DNA of 64,000 bases from Branchiostoma floridae (GCF_000003815.2 NC_049989.1:17306287-17370286), one strand, 5' to 3'. Positions 10,247 to 21,540 are shown, counted from the stretch's first letter. Notes: generated by a model from the letters alone, not told the origin. A program made the numbers and translations.

Positions 10247-10586
10247 CAGGGCTTTAGCCAGCTTGAAACTTTTTTCCGTCAGCCAATTCCAATCGTCGCG
10301 AAAACTGCGAAAATTAATTAGAAGGACTGAACTGAGACCTTGAAAAACGGGTTTTAATGAGATTATCGTATGCGAAAGGGCACCGACACACATTGTCAAC
10401 AATCATAACAATAGCAAAACAAACAGTGTGTGGCTTTTACGGCCGTGGACGGCGTCCCCAAGCCGCCTGAAGCTTCCACCAAGGATTTTTGTCCGTCAAG
10501 GTTGACGGATTGGTTTGAAAATTTTTCCGTCAGACGCAACAAATTTCCGTCAATTGACGGAAAAACGGACGCTGGCTAGAGCCCTG
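10247..10586. mobile_element. hAT-type MITE with 8-bp target duplication
   Basis: The element begins CAGGGCTTTAGCCAGC and ends GCTGGCTAGAGCCCTG, inverted repeats differing at one position. It is flanked by the identical 8-bp sequence CCACGAGC (10239-10246 and 10587-10594). CAGGG termini plus an 8-bp duplication are characteristic of the hAT superfamily. The 340-bp interior has several ccgtcaa/ttgacgg inverted motifs (10495-10570) and no transposase, so it is non-autonomous. Confidence 0.92.
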
Positions 10587-10594
10587 CCACGAGC

Positions 10595-13157
10595 TAAGTT
10601 TGGATGGATTTGGATGAAGTTCTGAGCTGTTTTTACCGACGAATTCCTGCCGTTTTGGAGAATTTGCGGCCTCATATCACAAGGGAAGCAAAGTTATTAT
10701 TGTTGTTTTTACGTCCAGTATTTCTTAGGAGAACGAATTATCCTTTCGCCTCGCTGGCCGATAGCACATGACCACACGGCCGGAAATATTTCCCCCGTGC
10801 ATAATGACGTTTTCTGATCAGTGTGCTCTGGTTTACGATGTAAACAGAAAATGTATAAGTTGTTTATATAAAAATTGTATTTCAAAACGTCAGTGTGGCG
10901 TCTTATTTCTCACAATAACAACATTTACTTTGTAATGTCATGGCGAGATTAACTGGTATGTTATGAGTATTTCGTATACAGCTAGGATGTTTGGGTATTA
11001 GCGGCTTGGAAATCGGCGCCGATTCACCCTCAAAATGTTGAATTTTGAGCAAAAATACCGTAGACATATGGGCAGAAAAACACAAACTTCAAATATTTTG
11101 GGGGTCCCTGGTTATTTTAGCAGAAGCCCCAATTTAAAAAATAAAAATAAACGTAACAGTTACGGCCAAAAATAAGAACGTTCCGGGTGGATATTTTGGC
11201 TGAAAAAATAAACGTTTATTTGGGACAAAAGAGCATGGAAGCAAGGGAAAATTCAGGGGCCAGGGACTCCCAAAGTCCCCACACACTGTCTACAGGACGT
11301 GCCGTTTTTAACTCTGGTGTTGTGCTCACGGTCATTTTTCTGAGAACTCCACGCGGGTGATTGACCAAGTTTCCTGTCCCCGCCTAGTACTCCGCCCCTA
11401 CGCTGCCCGGCTGGAATGGTCCGCGCGGCTTAGAGCCGTTCTGCCACAAGCTCTCGGGGAGGGGGTCATTAAGCCCAGCCAGCGAGAGCTTGTGTAAACA
11501 CAGGCTAAGCATCTCCAGGGCAAAATATATTAGAAAAAAAGGTTCCGCTGCAGTACAAACAAACAAACAAACCACCAAGAGGCCCAAAATTGACCTTAAC
11601 CGCTGCGTCAAGAACACCTACCCAGATACTACATATCATCACAATATATCCTGAAGTTGTTAAGTTATTGCACTGGATTCGCGCGCACGCACGGAGCCTA
11701 TACCAACTATACCACCATTTATCATGGAGGTAATATTGTCAAACACACAAGTAAGGAATTCATCGTAAATAAAGCGTACAGCATTACATTGCGCCGTCGA
11801 AATACAGAACACGACTCAAAGTATCAGTAAGATAACCCCTGACTGATTCTCCTGCCTGGAAACTAGTATTACATCATTACAGCTAAGTAATATTACCAGC
11901 TTACACGTTCCGATCCTGTTATGTGCAAATCCAATCGTCAAGGCAACCGACTAATAAGAACTGCATTGATTTAGTAAATTGAGGAAGCCACAGCACATAA
12001 TGCGGAACATGAAACGCACCAGAGACGTACATTAGTTACATAAGGAGATGTTCGTTCACAACAACGTCTGTTTTCTTTAGACATCTTCGTCTCAAATGCC
12101 CCATTGTACTATGAAAGTTTAGATACACACTGAAAATGAAAGCTTATGCAATCCTGAAATAATTTCAATATACCACCCCCCATGATATCGGCTTGATACT
12201 AATATGCGAACAGAATAAACACATACAATGAATGCCTGTATATAAACCTTTCCATCCCTCCCTCCCTAAATTCCTTCATATCTGTCGGCATAAGACCTAA
12301 TCGGTAAAAAACCTGACCTCAATATCTTTAAAAAAAGTCACCAACGCCCATGGAGGCCGTGAAGAAGGCTGGGAGCAGCAGACAAATCCGATCAACACGG
12401 AGCTTTGAAGTCCCTACCTACTGTATTAGCTGAGCTTGTTGCTGACGTGTACTTGTCAGATATGCTTGTTTATGAAATGTTTTTTCTGAGATATTATACT
12501 TAAGGATTCACCCATCTTCCTGTGTAAAATGTCATTAGGAACAATTGACAACTAACGTTACAGGGATTAATGTAATCCACGTAAATACATACTAAGAAGC
12601 AGTGTATCTGGTTTGAAACTGTTATTCTCGAAAGGACACACCCAAACCATTTTGTTAATGAAAAAAGCTGCCTCCAAAATGGAGGCGGAAGCTATTGCAT
12701 GAGGAAAAACAATAAAGATTAAGTTTTAGATTTAGATATCCCTACTCACGCGCCAACCTCTGCAGCGGTTCCAACTTACCTGCTAGGACAAGACGTTACT
12801 GCTTACGGAAGATGCGACTTAAGAAGTTGCTGCCTCCTAAAGATGTGTCTCGAGTTCTGGGCGGCGACAGCTTTCTGGGTGTGCTTACGTGGCTGCAATC
12901 TAATCGCTTATTACTAGGCAGAATGTAGTGTGTATATATATTCATGTATAACATAATACATATGTAATATTATAGGTTTAATATGCTGACTGTACGTCAT
13001 TATGCTAATGATGAGATGTGATTGGCCAATTTAGATTTGAGAGTTGGCACGAACTATTCCTTCGGGGGAGGGCAGGCACAGAATTATACTTAGAATAGCA
13101 TAATAAACGCAAACAAAACAACAAACTTTCATTCAGGTACATGAATATGAATATAGA
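10595..13157. other. Intergenic, no gene seen
   Basis: No open frame here looks coding. Minor items are an (AAAC)n-type stretch near 11556-11572, a GC-rich segment around 11380-11480, and a small hairpin gcctccaaaatggaggc near 12670-12687. Splice-like or promoter signals could not be tied to any exon. Confidence 0.5.
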
Positions 13158-13330
13158 GGGATGACGTAGCATCGAGTGGGAAGAATAACATTTTGTTTTT
13201 CTGCAAATGACAGACTAATTTTCTGGGAAAAGATGTTAATCTGGGCTGGTAGGGTAAAAATAAACAACTTTGTGCGTCAGAACTCAGTGTTGTCTTTAAA
13301 TGGGCGTGTTTTTCTGGAGATGTCGAGACC
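13158..13330 (+). repeat. Duplicated segment, copy 1
   Basis: This block (ggatgacgt..., 'cattttgtttttctgcaa', 'ctaattttctgggaaaagatgttaatctgg', 'cgtgtttttct') recurs with moderate divergence at 14711-14870 in the same orientation. It is probably a dispersed repeat; no ends or coding content were recognised. Confidence 0.6.
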
Positions 13331-14227
13331 CTTCCTGCCATTTTGGGTAGTCTAACATAGCCCCATATGCTATTTTTCATTTCAGTTAGAGTCCATTCCA
13401 AGACACCATGATGGTTTTTAGGCGATATTCATAATTAGTCTGAATTATTTTCAATAAAAGAATATCTGAGCCATAATAATTAAATTATTTTCAAAAAATT
13501 GACTAAGAAAATACTCATTTATTTGAATTTCTTTGAATATTTTAGAAACATTTTGAAAGTAACTGTACAAAAATATCTGTACTTAGAATAATTGTGAAAC
13601 CTCTCTGTGATTATTTCACATTTACAAATATTTACAAAAAAGGGTAAACCTGGCCAAATGGTAAAATTAGTTTATTGCCCCCATAAAAGTAAGCCCTATT
13701 GTTGTATCTGGATATTTTTAGATTTCACTGCTGGGCACTGGTGGATCCTTTGTGGTGGGCCATTGTTGCATGGCACCCAACCATACTTTGCAAGGATGTG
13801 TGAATTGCTATCTTCCCAGCCCACCGAACCATTTACAAAAAATGGTAGAAAATGGTAAATAATGGTAGAATGCTGTTATCATTATTTAGAAACCATTAGA
13901 AGTATCCAATTCCACACCATGAATATTTCCAAAGTTTTACAGGACCAGGGAAATATTTATAAAGTTGAAACAGTGTTAAAAATATTTCTGAAGTATCAAA
14001 TGTCCTAGACATATAATCACAAAACTTTAAAATCAATTCTAAACAATGGCAACAAACATCCGCATGGTGTCTTGGAATGGACTCTATATAGTCATGTTTT
14101 TTCACAATGACTGTGATTGACAAGTGTCAGAAACGTCAAAGCACAGCCCAACAATACTCATATACTGTCTTTCGAATGTAAAAATGCCTTTAACTACAGA
14201 CGCACACACACATACACACACAAGTGC

Positions 14228-14228
<1 letters not shown>
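13331..14228. other. AT-rich intergenic, no gene seen
   Basis: Low-complexity AT-rich DNA with short repeats of the kind 'aaatggtagaaaatggtaaataatggtag' (13840-13870) and many 'atatttt' strings. No coding or element signal recognised. Confidence 0.5.
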
Positions 14229-14272
<44 letters not shown>

Positions 14273-14470
14273 AGACAGACAGAGACAGAGAGAGAGAGAC
14301 ATACACACACATATACGTGTGTATACACACATAAACGCATGTATATACGCACACACACGTACACATACGTTCCTAAACACACACGCACACACTCATTTAT
14401 AGATATATATACATGAATGCACACAGCGACACACACACATACAGATACACAAACGTGCCTACACTCACAA
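14229..14470. repeat. Compound microsatellite (AT)n-(GA)n-(CA)n
   Basis: An uninterrupted (AT)n tract at 14229-14268 is followed by GA-rich (14269-14300) and CA/TA-rich (14300-14470) low-complexity sequence. The open frames across it on both strands are artefacts of the repeat. Confidence 0.95.
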
Positions 14471-14710
14471 ACAAAGACACATACAGGAACAAATAGTACA
14501 ATATAATATGTGTCTAACGCTAGTCTAAAGCTTACTGCATTTTAATTGATGAGGCATTAAGTTAACAGAGATTCATGGAGTTTGACCGAAAATTTAGAGT
14601 TTAATTCAGTGTTGGAAGTGAAGTATCAGCAATTTTTACTATCGAGATTCACTATGGTAGCTCACAATATACCCGGTAAACACAACAAGGCAACTTTTGG
14701 CTTATCTAAA

Positions 14711-14870
14711 CGGATGACGTGACATTAGGTGGTGCGAATTTCATTTTGTTTTTCTGCAAGTGCCGGACTAATTTTCTGGGAAAAGATGTTAATCTGGACA
14801 GAAGGTTGGTACGTCAGAACTGTTGCTATAGTCATTGAATTTACGTGTTTTTCTTGAGACATTGCAGACC
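14711..14870 (+). repeat. Duplicated segment, copy 2
   Basis: Second copy of the block at 13158-13330, sharing 'ctaattttctgggaaaagatgttaatctgg' and the surrounding order of motifs, with small indels. The DNA between the two copies includes the compound microsatellite. Confidence 0.6.
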
Positions 14871-15220
14871 CCTCATTACGAACCAGGCCAATTCAGAACC
14901 GAGAAATGAGTAAACACAGCCAAGGTGTCAGGCTGCTGGGGTTTATTGACTCTCAGGCTGGTGTGAATTACGTACCAATCCCCTCAGTATACACGGGGAA
15001 TGCCATTTATTGCATAGCGCATTAATGTCGCTAGATGGCATAGTGTATCCACATGCCTGGAGAATACCGAACACGTTTCGTAATGCCGAGCATCAATGCG
15101 CCGGTCTCAGGGACAAAAGCGTGTGCGTTATCATGAGTGCTGCCCGTTGTTTTATCATGTACGCGTGTTGGAGATTTTTATACGACCGTTGAAATCTGAA
15201 GCTTGAAGAATGTGTACATC

Positions 15221-15267
15221 TGTGTGTGTGTGTGTGTGTGTGTGCGTGTGTGTGTGTGTGTGTGTGA
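15221..15267 (+). repeat. (TG)n microsatellite
   Basis: 47 bases of TG repeat with one GC interruption (tgtgcgtg) near 15244. Confidence 0.95.
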
Positions 15268-15912
15268 TTGCCATAATAACTCGCCTAGATGAATATATAT
15301 TTGTTATGTTCAACCTACTTTTGCCAAACGTTTCTATCCACAACTTGCAGAGGTCTGGTTCGGAAGGCTATATCGTGAGCTTCTAGTGCAGACCGATACC
15401 TACCCGTATTTATTTGAGTTCCGAATCCATTCGTTATTTCCCTCAATTATAAATGAAACGAAAAAAGGGTCACGGTTTTAAATACGTTTTGAAGCCAGGT
15501 TGACGGTGGGAAACCTCTTCTTAGATTTAAGGTACCCATGAACATTTCAAGTTGCCGAAAGGTGCAACGTCCAGCTCGCGGTAATCGGTAATTAAATAGA
15601 TGAAAATGAAATAAAATGCCATCATGAAAAGTCCCCAACATTTATAAAGGAATTCCCTACGGCAGGACTTTTATTAAGGTGTTTTTCCCCCTAAATTTTG
15701 GATATTTTTATCCGTTGCATTCTGCCTAAGTTAACGAGATAAAGCCAGGTTTCGCCGAACAAAATATTGACGGCGCCGGGCAACGGGGCCAGGTATTTCC
15801 ATCCTGCATGTGGATACAGCCTATTGTTGGTCTTATCTATTTGTTAGTACAATGTACTTTCAATTAACTTTCGGGTCTGAACTTGCAATTTAACTTTGTT
15901 TATAATTAGTAC
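15268..15912. other. Intergenic, no gene seen
   Basis: No recognisable gene or element. It lies 3' of the minus-strand Tudor-like gene that ends at 15913. No clear polyadenylation signal was identified for that gene. Confidence 0.45.
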
Positions 15913-17300
15913 TCATGGGCATTTTGCCTTGTCCAGGTGGAAGCAGGCAGAGGTTATCACTAAATAGTGGGCAGAAGTGTCAGTTGTATCTGGTAATCTA
16001 ACGTCCCATTGTGCCCCCGCGATGTTGTCGAGTGTAGGGTAGTCACCTCCAGTACTAATGTGGAACTTTCTGTAGAATGTGTCGTTCATACCAAACAGTT
16101 CTTTGTCGAAACCCAACTGAACCGGTCCAATCTTGAATGTCTTCCTTCGGCCGTTTTTGCTCAGGCTGTCCTTCTCCCTTCGGATACACACTCCTATGCT
16201 AGTCTTTCTTAACAGCGACTGATAGGCGCGGTCGCCAGCATTCCTTATGCTGGAGTCCACGGCTCTGTTGAGCGCCTCTTGGCTTGTCTTCTTCCACAGG
16301 AGTGTGAACTGCCTGCTACGACTTTTCCCATTCTGCACATCTAAATGGCGGGCATTGCAGGTTAGAGTACAGTCTTCTTCTATGCCTGTCAAAACCCCAG
16401 CCTCAGTCTTACACTTTTTCAGTGTGGCTGTTATAGTCCCGTCAGTATTATACGCTATATAGTCCCGTCAGTATTATACGCTAAATACAGCAACAGAAAT
16501 GGCACTGATCCTGGTGTATACACCTCACCACAACAGAGGAGGACCCCATCCTCGGTTAGGTATTGTTCTAGCGCACGCAGTGTTGACGGCAGGGGAGTCG
16601 TGGTTTGCTGAGACTCACGGGTAGACATTGTTCCACTGCTTGCATGGGGGGTCGGTTCATCTTCTGTTTGTGCTGTGGCGTCTGTCACTCGTCGTTTCTT
16701 CGCTCTAAGCGGAGCACTTGCAGGTGGCCTCCGTTTGGTTCTCACAGCGTTCTCTGTTGGTTTTGGTTGGAGCTGGTTGAACCTCACAATTGTCGAAGAG
16801 CAAAGACTGTCTTGAGGTTGGGCTTCTGTCTGCAGTGCCAAGCGCTCTGTGAATGGGTCCACCCACACAACAGTGCCACTTCTCACCTCGTCATTCTCCT
16901 TGAACCAAACGGTATCTTCGGCGATTATCTTTGAAACATCTACTTTACACTTGTCATGTCGTTTCCGCTTTGTGACTGGGGGCGACTCGATGCGCTGCCG
17001 CACATAGGTGGAGTTGACTCGGTTGTTGAATTGATTCCTCCAACTGTCGAATTTGACTGTCACAGTTCCATCACTGTGGACTGTATTTACGGTCCCGTTA
17101 CTCCACACGCCATCTTCATCTAGAGCTTGAACCAGTGAACCAACATGGGCAATAGACGTCATAGCGGGCGTACACGGGGTCAGCAGGTTGGCTTCCTGGG
17201 CCTGATCAGATTTGGACAGAGAGAAGGACGTCATCCCTGCTAGCGCGCTCTGCTCGGTCAACTGACAGTGAATTGAGGAACACCTGCCTGTTACCTGCAA
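15913..17300 (-). CDS. Tudor-like domain protein gene, frame broken by a 26-bp duplication
   Basis: Two minus-strand frames, 17300-16455 (281 codons) and 16392-15913, join into one reading frame of about 450 codons if one copy of a 26-bp tandem repeat (16432-16483) is ignored. Near residues 50-105 the protein has a segment like a Tudor/agenet barrel: HVGSLVQALDEDGVWSNGTV, then DGTVTVKFDSWR. A second similar segment lies near 125-175 (VWFKENDEVRSGTVVWVD). A lysine/arginine-rich stretch (TKRRPPASAPLRAKKRR) looks like a nuclear localisation signal. The C-terminal third is unrecognised. Tudor-like folds usually bind methylated lysine or arginine, suggesting a chromatin-linked nuclear role, but that is inference. 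The start at 17300 is uncertain because an upstream exon is possible. The break could be a real allele, a pseudogene change or an assembly artefact. Confidence 0.55.
16432..16483. repeat. 26-bp perfect tandem duplication inside a gene
   Basis: The sequence tatagtcccgtcagtattatacgcta occurs at 16432-16457 and again at 16458-16483. Because 26 is not a multiple of three, the second copy introduces an in-frame stop (TAG) and shifts the Tudor-like frame. Confidence 0.97.
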
Positions 17301-17990
17301 ATGGTTCAGGCGACGATGCGGATGTAGGGGCGTAATTGCGTGGAGGCGGTTCGTTTTATTTCAACTGTATAGCAAATCAGACCAAAATGTGGAATGAATT
17401 TAACTGCACGGTTTGGAAACATCTTGCTTTACTGTTTCTGATAAATGTATGTCTCATACCTTTAGTAGTCCTTGTGTAATTCGTCGAATGTTCCCCTCTC
17501 CAATATTGTGTGGTACTTTCCTTGGGAGGACCAATCACATGGCTGCTGTCGGGTTGGTTTATCGGAGTTACAGGTAGGCGGAGCTATGGGATTGGTCTAC
17601 TCCTATCTAACGATTTCCATAATTTCTCCATCTACAATATCCTTCTACATTGATATTTAGATCATAACGACCTAGACTGGATAAAAGTAAAATCATGCCG
17701 TTTCTGAAGTCCCCGGTTCCGGAAGCAGAAAGGCCGACTGCTGTGAGGAATCGAGAAATTGAGAAACGGTACGAATGATTATGCGTTTTTACATCTGCTT
17801 GGATATTAGTCGTCCGACTGGTGACTGGCGCCACTCGTTCCCGCCATAACTTCATACGTGTTGTCCATTGGTCAGGATATGTGATTACGTCATAATCTCG
17901 TGACATCTGCATAAGAATAGAGCGGTAAACTTGATATATCGATCCACTCGTCACGGTAGCATACTTTGTCTCAAACTCTCGAACTCGATC
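17301..17990. promoter_or_regulatory. Possible divergent promoter region with CCAAT boxes
   Basis: This 690-bp gap separates the minus-strand Tudor-like gene from plus-strand kinase KIN1, so the two are arranged head to head. It contains a CCAAT box at 17531-17535 and inverted ones (ATTGG) at 17591-17595 and 17867-17871. No TATA box stands out. Shared regulation is a reasonable idea, but nothing shows it directly. Confidence 0.3.
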
Positions 17991-18339
17991 ATGGGGAAAG
18001 TGAATCTCAAACAGAGGCAGCGTAAGAGACAAAGGAGAAAAGTGAAAAGAAAAGGTGCCTTCGAAGAAAAGAAGCAGCAAGCTGTGGAAGAGCTCGAGCA
18101 GCACAAGCAGCTCGTAGAGCAGACCCTTCGAGACGAGAAGGAACAGGAATTGGAGGACTGCCGGACGACCATCATGGTCAAATAGCGAGAGATCAGGCAC
18201 CTGAGGACAGCGCTGGCCATGCAGCCCCACACCCCGCGTCTACTCAAGATCTACGACAGTGATCTGTCGGATCCTGCTGACGGACCAACTTCCCTGGGCG
18301 CGGGGAGCTTTGGGGTGGTCTACCTGAAGCGACTTAGAG
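17991..18339 (+). CDS. KIN1 exon 1: N-terminal coiled coil, in-frame TAG, kinase glycine loop
   Basis: From ATG at 17991 (another in-frame ATG lies at 17931) the exon encodes a highly basic start (KQRQRKRQRRKVKRK), then a glutamate/glutamine-rich coiled coil (EEKKQQAVEELEQHKQLVEQ). An in-frame TAG stands at 18183-18185. After the TAG the frame continues smoothly through REIRHLRTALAM to the kinase glycine loop LGAGSFGVVYLKRLR, and ends with donor GTAAGT at 18340. Continuity of sequence type on both sides suggests the TAG replaced a normal codon. Either the gene is a pseudogene, or translation starts at ATG 18219, just before the kinase domain, giving a protein of about 262 residues that keeps all catalytic motifs. 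Confidence 0.75.
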
Positions 18340-19396
18340 GTAAGTTTTCATCTTATTAGTAGATTTCTTTTTCCCTTTTAAAAGAACTTTTAGTGCATAT
18401 TGCATGAAACTTCACTTTGTATATCACTGAGTCAGATATAGATTTCAAAGAGTATATCGTATTCCCCAACCAGTCCATAATTTGTGTTGATGTCGATATA
18501 ATGTCAAATTTAGTAACGATAAAGCCATGAAAGCCGGCGTCATAATTCAAGCGAACGCCGGCCGTATTTATTCTATACATTGGCCCGAGCATCAACCGTA
18601 TTTTTCACCAAAAAGTCTCCCTGTCACAGATTGCAAATGGCTTGGTGTTTCACTCTGACTTTTCTGCATTTTGTTGTGTGTGCACAACAGTCTAATTAAC
18701 GTGCTAACTAATCCTTTGTTCTGTTCAAGTGTTTACCATTTGTCTTATTGCAGAAATAACTACCTGCTTCTCTGTTACGATAACCTCACATTGCTAGTAA
18801 AAGACATGCACAGGTAATCTGTATTTGTTGTTGCTAAAAACCACGATATCACAAAGGTTTTGAAATAGTTTTCCTTCTGTAAGTTAACTTCTCATGTATT
18901 TAAAACACACCACGATCTTCAGATTTACCAGCACTTGCCTGCATATGCGGGTAGTCTCATTATCTGTTTACTGCCTCAAATAGCACACTTTTTATTATTT
19001 CAATTATAATAGGCGTCTTCTTTTAGCCTTGGTGATATGACACCGTACGATTGTAGCATGATTTCGGACTTGGGTCATACCCGGTATATGTGTTTTACAA
19101 ACCCTGCTTGCTGTCTTGTTATGCTAAAGTGCCTTTATCTAAAGCTACGTCAGGGGTTCAGGTTTTGTCACAGCAAATGTTACAACATCAAAATCATACA
19201 ATTTATGTGACCACAGCTTTGTTTACTTTGTAGGGCACGTCATATATTCTTTAATATACTAGATGTGTAGATATATTTTCTAAACAGTTCAAAGGTACAT
19301 GTAGTAGAACTGAATCTGTTTTCGATGCTTATACATGTACTTGGTGATATGTTGCTATGCAAACTTTTTATATTTCTGACACTGTGTTTTTGACAG

Positions 19397-19731
19397 GTGC
19401 CAACAACTCCTATGTGGCATGTAAGGTGGTAGACAGTGCAGCGAGGAGGGCAGACCTGCGACAGGAGGCAGATCTCCTGGCTAGGGTGTGCCACAGACAC
19501 TGGTTTCCCGTCCTCTTTGGATGGAACCTGGATGTGGCACAGCCATTCCTTGTCCAGGAGTTTGTCTCCTGTCCAGCAGGTACCAGAACTGCCCTCACCC
19601 TGACGAGTGCCATGAAGCACCCAGCAGAGCCCCTGCTGCTCAAGACGTTGGATTTCGTCCTGATCCTGACGGAGGTGGCCCGAGGCCTGGTCTACCTGCA
19701 TGGGGCAAGGATTCTACACAATGATTTGAAA
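19397..19731 (+). CDS. KIN1 exon 2: kinase N-lobe to catalytic loop
   Basis: The 335-bp exon lies between acceptor TTTTTGACAG and donor GTGAGT. The split codon at the exon 1/2 junction gives glycine (RLR-G-ANNSY). It carries the ATP-binding lysine in VACKVV, the region expected to hold helix C (ADLRQEADLLARVCHRHWFP), a hinge-like FLVQEFVS, and the catalytic loop HNDLK at its end. Asn replaces the usual Arg of HRD, which makes this a non-RD kinase while keeping the catalytic Asp. No stop codons interrupt it. The paralogous KIN4 exon has exactly the same length. The intron before it is 1057 bp and the one after is 361 bp. The family looks tyrosine-kinase-like (TKL) by general appearance; the substrate is unknown. 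Confidence 0.85.
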
Positions 19732-20092
19732 GTGAGTAAAGGTTTTGATCTAACTATTCAATTATCTTCTTTGATAACCTGATTTCACTCAATAACTATT
19801 AAGACAAGAGGCTCACACATGGCAAGACAACTGAGAGCCACTTTTAGAGGAGCAAGTCAGTCAAACAACATTACAGTCTTCCACCCCCAACATCTGCCTG
19901 TAACACAGTGCAAGTGCGCTCGTCTCAATTCTGGTCCATTTAGCTTCATTATGCTTGGGTATAAAATGTTTAGGGAGACTTAAGCCCACGATTGAATTTT
20001 GGCATGTTAGCATCAAATTACAGGGGGGGGGTAATGTTGTATTGGAAACACACTAGTATTAATGACCATTTTATCTTGTTTTGTTGTTTCAG

Positions 20093-20425
20093 CATGACAA
20101 CGTCATGGTGACAACAAGAGACAAGCGGATTATTGCCAAAATCATTGATTTTGGCAGTGCCTGCCATGCTGAACAGCCTGCGAAGTTCCATGTGCCCACC
20201 GGCATGTCAACACACATTGCCCCGGAGGTGGCAAATGGGGGTGCAGTGACCAGGCTGTCTAATATCTACAGCTATGGCAGACTGGTGCAGGACGTGGAGG
20301 CAGTGATGAAGACCGGCTACCCCTGCATGAACCAGATCGCCACTGCCTGCTTCAGCCCTGCTCGTGCCGACGACAGGCCAGACATTGAGCCTATCATCAG
20401 GCTACTGGAGACTGCAGGGCACTAG
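20093..20425 (+). CDS. KIN1 exon 3: DFG to end of kinase C-lobe
   Basis: The exon begins after the pyrimidine-rich acceptor TTGTTTCAG and continues in frame from HNDLK as HDNVMV. It contains the Mg-binding DFG (KIIDFGSACH), an APE motif (STHIAPEVA), a helix-F-like segment IYSYGRLVQDVEAV, and ends with a typical C-lobe arginine region (ADDRPDIEPIIRLLE) before TAG at 20423-20425. The stop sits right after the kinase fold, so the protein ends with the domain. All motifs for catalysis are present apart from the HRD arginine. This is the best-preserved member of four related loci here. Confidence 0.85.
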   Translation, partial: HDNVMVTTRDKRIIAKIIDFGSACHAEQPAKFHVPTGMSTHIAPEVANGGAVTRLSNIYSYGRLVQDVEAVMKTGYPCMNQIATACFSPARADDRPDIEPIIRLLETAGH

Positions 20426-20867
20426 AGACTTTTTTAAACTCTTTTTTTTTTTCATACTTTTTTTCAATTCGTTTAAATGCAGTCAAGTGTTTAGATCCTG
20501 GACATACTAGAGACTTTACTACAGATGGTTTTGTTAATGTTATGTTGATACTATGCTAACCTCTACTTTACTTCAGATGATTTTTTTAGACCTTTATTCC
20601 CAGTTCAAGTACATATTTCAATTCTAGTACAATGGGTAGATACATATTGCAATGGATGGCTGTACATGTTAGCCAGGATAAGATTTTATTAACACATTTA
20701 CTTCTCTCTTCAAACATTTATATTACTCTAGCTAAATAAGCAATTTTCTTTCTTGGACCAAACATAAGGATAACCCTGTACTTCTTAAATATGACAACAT
20801 CATACCTATTTTTCAAACCATGTGTGAACTCTATTATCGATATGTGTATCCATTGTGCTTGTATATG
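20426..20867 (+). other. KIN1 3' flank, no gene seen
   Basis: AT-rich sequence after the KIN1 stop with T-runs (20440-20463) and no clear AATAAA close to the stop. Nothing else recognised. Confidence 0.4.
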
Positions 20868-21045
20868 TATCCATTGTATTTGAACTTAAATATATATGTA
20901 CCCAGTGTGCTTGAACTGAGATACTAGTAGGTACCAAGTGTACTTGAACTGAGATATGAACGGACCCACTGTACTTGAACCGAAATATGTACGTACACAT
21001 TGTACTTGACCTGAAATATGTATCTACCTGCTTGAACTGATATGT
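20868..21045. repeat. Degenerate ~40-bp minisatellite
   Basis: The phrase 'tgtacttgaactgagatatg' and close variants repeat about five times with intervening 'gtac-cca-gtg' segments. It lies 3' of KIN1. Confidence 0.75.
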
Positions 21046-21294
21046 ATATATTCTATCCCAGTAACCATTTAACCGTCCACATTCAACAAGCATGTTCATT
21101 GTCTTCATCTTTGTTACACAATTCACATACTGGGCTGTAAATATCTCCAGATGTATTAACAATTCTCCATCTGTACAATATTCTATGTAGTATCTTAAAA
21201 TTGAATTCTCTTAGCTTATTTGGTTTGATGTTAACAGTTTGTGATGTCCAAACTTTTCACCCATGTCCAGTATCAGGGTGAAATGCACAAAGTT

Positions 21295-21540
21295 GTCCTA
21301 AGTTAAGTTAGATGTCTGAAGCTGTCCAAAGTTGTACGAACTTGTCTGAAGTTATGACGTCATCCTAACTTTGGACAGTCAGCCGGGGGGTGTACGAAGT
21401 TGTCCGAAGTTGTCCAAAGTTATGACGTCACCCTAATCATGACGTCATCTAACTTTGGACAGTCAGCCGGGGGATGTACGAAGTTGTCCGAATTTATGAC
21501 GTCATCTTAATTATGACGTCATCCAAACTTTGTATAAGAA
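21295..21540. repeat. Tandem repeat rich in TGACGTCA
   Basis: The unit, about 84 bp, combines 'acgaagttgtccgaagttgtccaaagttatgacgtca' with 'ctaactttggacagtcagccggggg'. TGACGTCA occurs at 21355-21362, 21423-21430, 21440-21447, 21497-21504 and 21514-21521. Within each unit 'tccaaagtt' and 'aactttgga' are inverted copies around the TGACGTCA, so each unit can fold back on itself. Confidence 0.85.

Noticed and set aside
14117-14436. Long open frames on both strands with Thr/His or Ile/Tyr repeats
   Set aside because: They fall entirely in the (AT)n/(GA)n/(CA)n microsatellite; repeat composition alone keeps the frames open.
17607-18230. 207-codon minus-strand frame over KIN1 exon 1
   Set aside because: It is the shadow of the Lys/Glu-rich coiled-coil exon, giving leucine/phenylalanine runs (LFLLVSKGLLYELL) without domain logic; the plus strand has kinase continuity and a proper donor.
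19240-19701. 153-codon minus-strand frame opposite KIN1 exon 2
   Set aside because: Antisense of a clear kinase exon; no motif of its own.
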